Source: Actinoplanes philippinensis
GTDB taxonomy: Bacteria; Actinomycetota; Actinomycetes; Mycobacteriales; Micromonosporaceae
Direction of reading: 5' to 3'
Length of the DNA stretch: 64,000 bases
NCBI RefSeq assembly: GCF_900113015.1
Contig: NZ_FONV01000011.1
Span: forward strand, 248,001-312,000
Part shown: positions 16,063 through 23,919 of the stretch, one piece after another
How positions within the stretch are numbered: the stretch's first letter is position 1
How the letters are laid out: each line of letters begins with the position of its first letter
Notes under the pieces: generated by a model
What the model was told of the DNA's origin: nothing
Database searches by the model: none
What the model saw: only the letters and a program-made list of their open reading frames with translations
Position numbers and translations under genes: made by a program

Positions 16063-19000
16063 TCAGCCCTTGATCGGGTGCAGGAAGACGATGATTCCGC
16101 GCTCCCTGCCGTACGGCACCGCTTTCAGCAGTTCCTCGAGATGCCTCGCCGGGATGCCCTCCGGGTACGCGATGCGCAGCACCCAGTTCTTCACCATCTC
16201 CGGCCGGATCGTCGGTGTGTGCGCGTGGTACCAGTTGTCCTGCACGAACCTGGTGGTGTCGAGTTTGTCGACGAGACGCAGACCCCTGTTCCCGTACGCC
16301 TTCGGGTCGTTGACGTAGCTCATCGCCCGCCAGTCGATGCTCTTGATGTCCGTGGCGATCTTGAGACTGTCGTGCCAGCTGTCGATGATCGGGTAGTCGT
16401 TGCGGAGGTTGCCGCCGAGCGCCGTCTCGACCTTGATCCGGTCTGCTTTCGTCTTCCACTCGCCCTGGCTGAGCCCGGCGACCGTCCGCAACAACTGGAC
16501 CGGATCGCAGCCCACGTTGTGCACCAGCACCGGTACGCCGTCGTTGTCGACGAAGTACGTGTGCACACCCTCGACGCTCAGGTCGTAGGTGATCCGCGCG
16601 CCGGCGTGGTCCCGTACCGCCACGACGGTGACCGGGCCGGCTCCGTCGGTCTGCAGCCGGTCGCCCGCGACGAGATCGCCGGCCTCGACGAACAGATGAC
16701 GGGTGACGCTGTAGAACGGATGGTTGCGGGTGCCGTCCACGGTCGAGCGCCGTCCTCCGGAGCCCTCCAGGGTCAGCTCGGTGAACTCGGTGTCGGTGGT
16801 GGTGACGTGCACGTCGGTGACCCGGTGCACCTCGGTCCCGCCGCCGGGCGCCGCGTTGCGCACCAGGTCGCCGACCCGGACGTTCTCGATCGGCCGCACC
16901 GTCCCGTCGGCCATCAGCACACCGGTGCCGGCCGTGAAACTGTGCGCCGTCCTGAAGCACGCGTTGATCTCGTTGAGGATGCCCCGAGAGCGCGCCGCGA
17001 GCGCCGCCTGCTGCAGTTTGAGGAAGGTCCGCGTGTTGATCGCGGACAGTTTGAGCATGCTGAGCGCCGCGTCGATGCCTTCGACGTTATAGGCGATCAT
17101 CGCGACGCGCAGTTCCTTGACCGCCAGCGCGACGCCCTTGAGAGCGAACGGCAGGACCAGCTCCGCGGCGACGAACCCGCAGTCGATCCAGCTGCCGCCG
17201 TCGTCGCCGGGCGTCAGCTTCTTGTAGCACCCAATGAACTCGCCGAACAGGATTCCCGGCAGCGCCCGCAGCGTGGACTCCAGGAACTGCTGCTGCGAGA
17301 TGTGGATCTTCGCCGGGGTGGTGATGTCGAACGGCTCGGTCATCAGCTCGTCCAGCTCAACCTGCGGGCCGCTGCCCGTGTTGATGCACTCGCCGGGCGT
17401 CGATCCCGGCGTGACACAGCTGGCGAGCAGATAGACGTAGTAGCCCTGCGACCGGTAGTTGCCGGTCACGTCGCAGCCGCCGGTTCCCACACAGTCACTC
17501 GTCGGCGTGAAGCTGTAACCGGTCTGGATCGTGACGATGTAGACGTTGTCCAACTCGGTGGCGATGGCGTCGGATCCGGCGCCGCCCAGGTCGCCCGGCT
17601 TCTGCGGACCGGACGCGAGCGCCCGGTCGATGGCGGTGAGCGCGGCCTGCGCGGCGTCGGCCGAGGCTTCGGCGTTGTTCGCCGCCTCCCGTGCCTCCGC
17701 CGCCGACTCCTCCGCGTCGTCGGCGTATTGGTCGGCCTGGTCCGCGTCGGCCGCGGCCTCGGTAGCCGCCCCGCGAGCCGCGACCGCGTCCCGTTCGCTG
17801 GCGTCGGCCGCGCTCTCGGCAGCCGACGCGTCAGCGTCCGCTGCCGCCGCCGAGTTGCGTGCCCGCTCGACAGCGGCCTGCGCCTTGGCGTCCATGTCGT
17901 CGATCCGGGCCGACGCCTGCTGGGTCGCTTTGGCGTCGGCGGAGGCCTGGGCCGCCGATCTGGTCGCGGCGGCCGCCGAGGCGGCGGCCTTCGACGCGGA
18001 GACGGCCGCGTCCGCCGCCGCCTGGGCGGCCAGCTTCGCGTCGCCCTGCGCACGGTTGGCCGCGTCCTGCGCGGCCGCGGCCATGGCCGCGGCGTTGGTG
18101 GCCTGTGCCGCGGCAATGTTGGCTTGCGCTTCGGCGATGCTCTTGGCGGCCTGGGAGCTGAGTACGGACAGACCCGCCGCCGAATCGGCGGAGGCCCACG
18201 GGCCGGCCATCGTGATGGCCTCGTCCGCCGGCGCCGCCACCCGGGCCGCCGCTGACGCGGTCTCCTGCGCGGCCTGTGCGGTCGCGACCGCCTGGCCGAT
18301 CGCGACCGCACTGTCGGCTCGGGCCGCGTTCGCCTCGTTCTTCGCCTGGGCCGCGGCCGCCTTGGCCGCGGCTGCCGCCTGCTTCGCCTCCGCCGCGGTC
18401 TGCCGGGCCGCGGCGGCGAAGCTCGCCGACTCACGCGCGTTCATGATCGCGTCGGCGGCGAGGGCGTGCCCCTTCACCGAGGCGGCCCGGGTCTGCCCGG
18501 CTGCCGCCTCCGCCTTGCTCACGTCGGCGTGGGCACGGTCGGCGGCGGCACGCGCGACGGTAGCCGCGGTGCGAGCCCGGGCCGCGGCCCGTTCCGCGGC
18601 GATGGCGTCCCGGTTCGCGTTGTCGGCCGCGACCCCGGCAGCGTTCGCTGCGGCTCGCGCGACGCGGGCCTCCGCTTCGGCGGCGTCGGCGGCGCCCGTA
18701 CCGGCCGCTGCTGCCGCCTTGGCGTCCGCGACCGCCGCCTCGGCCATCTTCCGGTCAAGGGTCCTGCGGGCAGCCTCCGCCTGCGACTGCGCGGCGGCGG
18801 CGTCCGACTCCGCCTGCTTCGCGGTCGCCTCGTCGCTGTCCGCCCGCGCCGCGGCGGCCATGGCCTCGCTCTTCTTCGCCGCCGCGACCGCGGCCTGTTC
18901 CTGGGCGGCCGCGTTGGCCGCCGCCGCCTTCTGCCGTTCGGCCTCCGCCGTGGCCCGTGCCTCGGCCGCGATCCGCTGCTGTTCGGCCGCGTCGGCGGCG

Positions 19001-22000
19001 GCCGCCTCGGCCCGGTCCAGAGCCGCCTTGGCCTGCGTCTCGACAGTGGCGATCTTCGCCTTGTCGGCGGCCACCTTGGCGGCGGCGTTCGCCGCGGCGG
19101 TCGCCTGCTGCTGCGCCTGCGTCGCCAGCCGAGCCGCGTGCGCGGCGCTGTCCTGTGCGGACTGACGCAGGTAGAGAGCCCTGGCGGCATGCGCCTGTGC
19201 GCCGGCGTTCGCCAGCAGCGTGGCCGAGTTGGCCAGGGTCGCGTTGGTCGCCGCCACCACGGTCTGCATGGCCGCCGCGGTGGCGTCGGTCGCGGCCACG
19301 GCGGCCTGGGCGATCTGCGCCGACTGCTGGGCGTAGGTCAAGCCACGTCCGGCCGGCAACCCACTCGCGGTGGCGATCGCGTACGCCCGGTCCCGCGCCG
19401 CCGTCGCCTTCGCGGCGGCGTCCTTCGCGGTCGCCGCCGTGTTCTTCGCGGCCTCGGCCAGACCCGCGACCCGCGCCTTGATCAGGTTGAGGTTCTTCGG
19501 GGCGGCCGTCATGTCCACGCCGGACCAGTCGGACGGGTACTTCGTCTTCTGATCCTGCGCCCACAGGATGCCGCGAGCCGTCCACGCGTACCCCAGACCG
19601 TCGTGCATCGTCTCGGCGCTGGCCTTCAGCGCTTCGAGCGCCTGCATCTCGGCGGCGAGAACGTCGGCACGGGACTGGCCCTGCGCGTTCAGCTCGGCCT
19701 GCCACTCCGCCCACGCGGTCTCCACCACGTCGAACAGAACCTCGGCCGGGTCGATCGGGTTGCTCGGGTCGCCCTGCGCCCAGCGGGTCTTGACCGCCTC
19801 CACCTCGACCCGGAATTCGGGGGTCCCGATCTCCGGCGCCACGGTCGGCCAGCCGTCGTACTGGATGAACCGGCGGACGTCATCGGCCGAGCCGTCGATC
19901 GACCGGTCCGCGTACATGTTCCAGCGCCAGGCGTTGGACGGGTCGGCGGCCGCCCGACGGTCGGCGATCTCGCGGACCTTGGCCTGCGAGGCCGCCTCGG
20001 CCTTCGGGATCGGCAGGTCGGCGTGGACCGCGTTCGCCGCGATCCAGAACGTCGAGTCCTCCGACATGAAGTCGGTGACATCGGTGTCGTAGTCCGGCGT
20101 CGAGCCGTACCCCGACATCAGATAACCGCGGAAGAACTCCGACCGGCCTCGTTCTCGCTGCTCGCGAGCCTGATCGGCGACCTGGGCGGCGGCCACGTCC
20201 TGCCCCAGCGGGCCGCTCTCGTTCAGATACCAGTCGGCCAGCCAGCTCTGGTCGGTCCAGTCGTACCAGGCCATGTCGAGCGCGGTGTCCGGCCCGGCCA
20301 GCGTCTGCGCGGCCGCGTCACGGACGTAGCTGCCTCCGGCATGCAACACCAGAGCGAGTCGCGCCCGATTGGTCCGGACCCGTTCGGCCTGCTGCAGCCC
20401 GGCAAGCCGTTCCCGCCCGGTTCGCGGCGGGATGACCGATGGCGTGGCGACGGCAGGACCGATGAGGGTACGGACGAAATGCGGCGCGTTCCACACCTGC
20501 GCGCCGGTGTTGTTGCAGGTGTAGATCTGCAGCTGGGTGCCGTTGGCGGTGCTGGAGTTGGGGTCGTCGACACAGCGGCCGGAGTTCGGGTTGAGCAGCC
20601 TCGGCCGGCCGCTGGTGTCCCAGCTCACCACCCACTGCTGGTCCAGAGTGGCGGCACACTTCGCGATGACCGTGAGGGTCCCGTTCGCGGTCGCCGTCTC
20701 CCCGCCGTTGAGCCCGAGGCAGAGTCCACCAGCGGTGAGCGTCCCGTCGGTGTTCAGCGACCACGGCAGCACCGGGCCGCCGTTGTGGCCGGCGCCGCAC
20801 GCCCCGAGCACGACCGCCGTGCCGGTCGCCGGCGTCGCCGTCGTGGCGGCCGGGATCGCGCACTTGTTCAGCAGCGTGCCGGTGATCGGGCCGGTCGGGG
20901 CCGGCGGCCGGGTCGGCGGGATGAACCGCTGCGCGTCGGAGCCGTTGCAGGTGTAGATCCAGAGCGCGACGTTGTCCGCCGTCGACGAGCTCGGCGTGTC
21001 CACGCACCGGTTGGCGGTCTCGTTGGCCAGCTCGATGCTGCCGGTCCGGTTGTACCGGAAGATCCAGCTCTGGCTGTCCCAGCCGTCCTGGCAGTCGTAC
21101 ATCTGGACCGGGCGGCCGCTGTCCGTCTCGGTCGTCAGGTCGGTCTCGACGGTGAAAGCGGTGCCGATCCCGGTCCGGGCGGTGACCAGGCCGGTGGCGG
21201 TGACGGCGGCGTGCAGCCCGCCCGCGCCGGCGGCGAGCGAGTCGCCGAAGCCGGGAGCGGTGCCGCCGATGGAGATCTCCTTCGTCCAGCCGCCCGCGCT
21301 CACGCCCTTCTTCGCGTACACGTAGCTGTCCGAGCCGACCATTACCTGGGTGCCGTCCGAGCCGACCGCGATCGCGGTGTCGAAGCTCGGGTCGGTGGCG
21401 GTGATGGTGCTTTCCTTGACCCAGCCGTTCAGGCCGATGCCGGTCTTGGCGTAGACGTATCCGTCGCTGCCGACCAGCATCTGCACGCCGCCGTTGGTGG
21501 CGATCGCCTTCGCCCCGGGAGCCAGCTCCTTCACCCAGCCGGTGGAGTCGCCGATGCTCGACCGCGCGTAGACCGCGCCGTCGCTGCCGATCATCATCTG
21601 CGTGCCGTCGGAGCCGACGTCGATCGCCTTCGCGCCGGGACCGCTCTCGGCCACCCAGCCGGCCGAGTCGCCGATGCCCCGGCGGGCGTAGACCGTGCCA
21701 TCGCTGCCCAGGTACATCTGGACGCCACCGTTGGTCGCGACGTCCCGCGCCGACGAGCCGCCCTCGTACACCCAGCCGGCGGCGCCGATGGTGTTCCGGG
21801 CGTAGACCCCACCCTTGGCGATCATCTGCGTGCCGTCCGAACCGACCGCGATCTCGTGGACGTTGTAGTCGTGCTCCTTGGTCCAGCCGCCCAGCCCGAC
21901 ACCGTTCTTGGCGTACACCTGACCCGACTCGGTCAGGAGCATCTGCACCGTGCCGCCGATCGCGATGGACCGCGCCGCGCCGCCGTTGGTGCTGGTGATG

Positions 22001-22377
22001 GTGAGGCACTTGGTGGGACTGGCCGCGGCCCGCAGCGTCCCGTCGTCCCACAGAGTCGCGGTCCGCGAATAGGTCCAGTTCTGGCCGGCCGCCCCACTGC
22101 AGGCCGACGACACGACCGGCGCGCCGTTGGCGGTGTTGCCGTTCATGTCATCGAGGCACTTGCCGAGCCCGTTGTTACGCACCACCCCCGTCGACTGCAC
22201 GTTGAGGTCGGAGATCTGCGAGGCCCCGGTGTTGCCGAGGTTCCAGTCGACAGCGGCCTGAGCAGGCGGAACAGACAGGAGCGACAGCGCGAGCCCGGCC
22301 ACCACACCCATCACGCCGGCCCTCGCCGGCCCGCGATTCTTCACACGAGAACGCCCTGAGCGCACACGAAATGACAT
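16063..22377 (-). CDS. Giant secreted polymorphic-toxin-like protein: ricin lectin, propeller repeats, Ala-rich coil, Hint, C-terminal toxin-like domain
   Basis: 2,104 residues. Order: signal peptide (to about 40, LALSLLSVPPAQA); ricin-B-type lectin (KCLDDMNGN..QNWTY); about seven propeller-like repeats (GSDGTVYARRGIG-x-x-x-GW-V-E) to about 410; two more ricin-type lectin units with Q-x-W endings (QSWIF, QQWVV); a helical region to about 970; an Ala-rich coiled coil of about 615 residues (974-1589); a linker with a hydrophobic stretch (AAELVLPFALKGVALAVK); a Hint domain (about 1807-1953: CFRTAHSFTAGTGVLMADG, GDLV, TRNHPFYSV, VHTYFVDNDGVPVLVHN); and a 150-residue variable tail. The tail has PIIDSWHDSLKIATDIKSID, compatible with a PD-(D/E)xK nuclease core (D...D-x-K), which is inference. 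Hint domains release C-terminal toxins in known systems. ATG 22377 is chosen over the upstream in-frame start because it gives a normal signal peptide and follows GGGGGTGGGGG. Confidence 0.88.
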   Translation of the reverse strand: MSFRVRSGRSRVKNRGPARAGVMGVVAGLALSLLSVPPAQAAVDWNLGNTGASQISDLNVQSTGVVRNNGLGKCLDDMNGNTANGAPVVSSACSGAAGQNWTYSRTATLWDDGTLRAAASPTKCLTITSTNGGAARSIAIGGTVQMLLTESGQVYAKNGVGLGGWTKEHDYNVHEIAVGSDGTQMIAKGGVYARNTIGAAGWVYEGGSSARDVATNGGVQMYLGSDGTVYARRGIGDSAGWVAESGPGAKAIDVGSDGTQMMIGSDGAVYARSSIGDSTGWVKELAPGAKAIATNGGVQMLVGSDGYVYAKTGIGLNGWVKESTITATDPSFDTAIAVGSDGTQVMVGSDSYVYAKKGVSAGGWTKEISIGGTAPGFGDSLAAGAGGLHAAVTATGLVTARTGIGTAFTVETDLTTETDSGRPVQMYDCQDGWDSQSWIFRYNRTGSIELANETANRCVDTPSSSTADNVALWIYTCNGSDAQRFIPPTRPPAPTGPITGTLLNKCAIPAATTATPATGTAVVLGACGAGHNGGPVLPWSLNTDGTLTAGGLCLGLNGGETATANGTLTVIAKCAATLDQQWVVSWDTSGRPRLLNPNSGRCVDDPNSSTANGTQLQIYTCNNTGAQVWNAPHFVRTLIGPAVATPSVIPPRTGRERLAGLQQAERVRTNRARLALVLHAGGSYVRDAAAQTLAGPDTALDMAWYDWTDQSWLADWYLNESGPLGQDVAAAQVADQAREQRERGRSEFFRGYLMSGYGSTPDYDTDVTDFMSEDSTFWIAANAVHADLPIPKAEAASQAKVREIADRRAAADPSNAWRWNMYADRSIDGSADDVRRFIQYDGWPTVAPEIGTPEFRVEVEAVKTRWAQGDPSNPIDPAEVLFDVVETAWAEWQAELNAQGQSRADVLAAEMQALEALKASAETMHDGLGYAWTARGILWAQDQKTKYPSDWSGVDMTAAPKNLNLIKARVAGLAEAAKNTAATAKDAAAKATAARDRAYAIATASGLPAGRGLTYAQQSAQIAQAAVAATDATAAAMQTVVAATNATLANSATLLANAGAQAHAARALYLRQSAQDSAAHAARLATQAQQQATAAANAAAKVAADKAKIATVETQAKAALDRAEAAAADAAEQQRIAAEARATAEAERQKAAAANAAAQEQAAVAAAKKSEAMAAAARADSDEATAKQAESDAAAAQSQAEAARRTLDRKMAEAAVADAKAAAAAGTGAADAAEAEARVARAAANAAGVAADNANRDAIAAERAAARARTAATVARAAADRAHADVSKAEAAAGQTRAASVKGHALAADAIMNARESASFAAAARQTAAEAKQAAAAAKAAAAQAKNEANAARADSAVAIGQAVATAQAAQETASAAARVAAPADEAITMAGPWASADSAAGLSVLSSQAAKSIAEAQANIAAAQATNAAAMAAAAQDAANRAQGDAKLAAQAAADAAVSASKAAASAAAATRSAAQASADAKATQQASARIDDMDAKAQAAVERARNSAAAADADASAAESAADASERDAVAARGAATEAAADADQADQYADDAEESAAEAREAANNAEASADAAQAALTAIDRALASGPQKPGDLGGAGSDAIATELDNVYIVTIQTGYSFTPTSDCVGTGGCDVTGNYRSQGYYVYLLASCVTPGSTPGECINTGSGPQVELDELMTEPFDITTPAKIHISQQQFLESTLRALPGILFGEFIGCYKKLTPGDDGGSWIDCGFVAAELVLPFALKGVALAVKELRVAMIAYNVEGIDAALSMLKLSAINTRTFLKLQQAALAARSRGILNEINACFRTAHSFTAGTGVLMADGTVRPIENVRVGDLVRNAAPGGGTEVHRVTDVHVTTTDTEFTELTLEGSGGRRSTVDGTRNHPFYSVTRHLFVEAGDLVAGDRLQTDGAGPVTVVAVRDHAGARITYDLSVEGVHTYFVDNDGVPVLVHNVGCDPVQLLRTVAGLSQGEWKTKADRIKVETALGGNLRNDYPIIDSWHDSLKIATDIKSIDWRAMSYVNDPKAYGNRGLRLVDKLDTTRFVQDNWYHAHTPTIRPEMVKNWVLRIAYPEGIPARHLEELLKAVPYGRERGIIVFLHPIKG

Positions 22378-22439
22378 GACCCCCACCCCCGTATTGGCCA
22401 CGCGGATCACCTCGCACGCGGCCGGCTAGATCATGTGCC

Positions 22440-23483
22440 GAGACGCTAGACCCCTGAGAATCCACTGTGCAATAGATGAGCGTCGAAAAGTTACCGCCGA
22501 GTTTCGTTCTCCCTACATCACCGGCCGCCCCAGCCTCCCGCCCCAGGTCAGCACCGTCCAAGATCACAAAAGGAGGCAGCCCACTAACCGCCGCCGAAAA
22601 GCACATCAATTCAAAACAAAGACAAACAGCAAAACTCTCAGAAAGCCCCGCAGACGCCCCCGACCACAACAAGCAGCCGAGGCAGGCACGGCCGCAGGCA
22701 ACGGGGAACGGGCCGCCCGCCGGCCCGCAAGATGCACGCGCGGCAGGCGACAGCCACGCGCGGCAGGCACTGCCGGCCATGCCAGGCGCCGCGGCAGCCA
22801 GGACAACAGACACGCCAGTCCGCACAAACGGCGGCCGGGGCAGCAGGCGCGGCCCGAAGGCGGCAGCTGAACAGGAACCACTGGCCCCCACACGACGGGC
22901 GAGCGGCCGCCAAGGGCTAGGAATCACGGACGAAGACGAAGACGAAGACGAAGACGAAACCAGGGCGAACGCCACGCCCAAGAAGCGCAAGAAGACGCGA
23001 GGACGAAGAGACCGACCCGAACGCAAAGGCGAAGCAACCCGGTCGAACACGCCGCCGACGAAACCCGGCCGAACGCGGGGACGACGAAACCCGGCCGAGC
23101 GCGAGGACGACGAAACCCGGCCGAAGCCGAAGGCAAGAGAGCCCGCTGGACGCGGAGCGAAGAACCCACCGAGGGCAAAACGAAAACCAGCCAAGGCCAG
23201 CAAACAACAGCGGCTGGAAGCCCGGCCGGAGGCAAAAGCGAGACGGTACGACCGAGCGCGCGAGCAAGAGGCCAGTTGAACGCAAACACAAACAGCGAGA
23301 CCGGCGACACGACCAAAACCCCAGCCAACGCGAAGGCTCGCGCGATGGCGCATGACAGAGGCATGGACCAGACGCAACGGCGACACAGGCGAAGCTTCGG
23401 ACCGAAGCGCGCCACGAGCGCCGACCCGAAGGGCCAGACGCGCAACCAAACCCACGCAGCCACTCACAACGCAAGCCGCCGCT
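22440..23483. other. 1-kb gene-free, T-depleted stretch with short repeats
   Basis: The plus strand is rich in A, C and G and nearly lacks T, so frames stay open by composition. Plus-strand translations are lysine/arginine/proline-rich and minus-strand ones leucine/valine/phenylalanine-rich, with no recognisable domain. Contents seen: a GACGAA hexamer repeated five times (about 22929-22958); a 26-bp repeat starting CGAAACCCGGCCGA at 23059, 23085 and 23111; and an AAGGAGG motif near 22570 not followed by a convincing gene. A 267-codon plus frame (22476-23279) has an RNA-binding-like basic composition, but I do not call it. Confidence 0.6.
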
Positions 23484-23691
23484 AACCAAAACCACCCAGC
23501 CACCCGCCGCCAGCCCCAACGCGGGTCCGGGGTCAGGGGTAGGGGTCCGGGGTAACCAAGACCACGCAGCCACCACCCGCCGCCAGCCGTAACGCGGGGA
23601 TCCGGGGTAACCAAGACACGCTGCCACCCGCCGCCAGCCGTAACGCGGGGATCCGGGGTAACCAAGACACGCTGCCACCCGCCGCCAGCCG
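23484..23691 (-). repeat. 51-bp tandem repeat beside the right tRNA-fMet copy
   Basis: Units beginning TAACGCGGGGATCCGGGGT recur at 23590 and 23641, and the 23692 copy merges into the inverted-repeat arm: a 51-bp period. More divergent copies with a 21-bp insertion extend back to about 23484. The unit contains the CCGCCGCCAGCC segment that also borders the left tRNA copy, so both tRNA copies run into different tandem arrays grown from shared sequence. Confidence 0.8.
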
Positions 23692-23738
23692 TAACGCGGG
23701 GGTCCGGGGGGCTCGGCCCCCCGGTAGACATGCGAAGA

Positions 23739-23773
23739 GGGCCCCGGTCCGCGCTTCCCGCGGACAGAGGCCC
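23739..23773 (-). terminator. Hairpin downstream of second tRNA-fMet
   Basis: Exact inverted copy of the hairpin at 14410-14444: a two-part GC stem with a GGAAG loop, 10 bp after the tRNA end. Confidence 0.65.
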
Positions 23774-23783
23774 CCTGCACTCG

Positions 23784-23857
23784 TAGCGGGGACAGGATTT
23801 GAACCTGCGACCTCTGGGTTATGAGCCCAGCGAGCTACCGAGCTGCTCCACCCCGCG
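23784..23857 (-). tRNA. Initiator tRNA-fMet (CAT), second copy
   Basis: Identical over all 74 nt to the copy at 14326-14399, with C1/U72 mismatch, CTGGG/CCCAG anticodon stem and no encoded CCA. It lies downstream of the UPF0182 gene and its terminator on the same strand, mirroring the lamin-tail gene, terminator, tRNA order of the left copy. Confidence 0.97.
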
Positions 23858-23883
23858 TCGGTCCTTTAACCCTAGCGCACCCC

Positions 23884-23912
23884 CTCCGGGGGCCGCAAAA
23901 CGGCCCCCGGAG
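23884..23912 (-). terminator. Terminator hairpin after UPF0182 gene
   Basis: CTCCGGGGGCCG and CGGCCCCCGGAG form a perfect 12-bp stem with a CAAAA (minus strand TTTTG) loop, 7 bp after the UPF0182 stop and 26 bp before the tRNA. Confidence 0.75.
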
Positions 23913-23919
23913 ACGATGG

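Larger units (their letters stand above)
23674..23862 (-). repeat. Right arm of 189-bp perfect inverted repeat containing tRNA-fMet
   Basis: The reverse complement is identical by eye to 14321-14509. Position x in the left arm corresponds to 38183 minus x here. Contains the second tRNA-fMet and the same two hairpins. Confidence 0.85.

Noticed and set aside
16078..22359. Long plus-strand open frames opposite the toxin gene
   Set aside because: Antisense frames in high-GC DNA; codon positions follow the minus-strand gene and the products lack domains.
22175..23731. Long minus-strand open frame (about 518 codons) and plus-strand frames of 145-267 codons across the T-poor region
   Set aside because: Open because of strand composition; products are low complexity (Leu/Val/Phe-rich on minus, Lys/Arg/Pro-rich on plus), and the minus frame would include tRNA-adjacent and repeat DNA.
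14321..23862. Integrative element using tRNA-fMet as attachment site
   Set aside because: No integrase or excisionase gene is present; the two tRNA copies are inverted and complete rather than a direct repeat of the tRNA 3' end.
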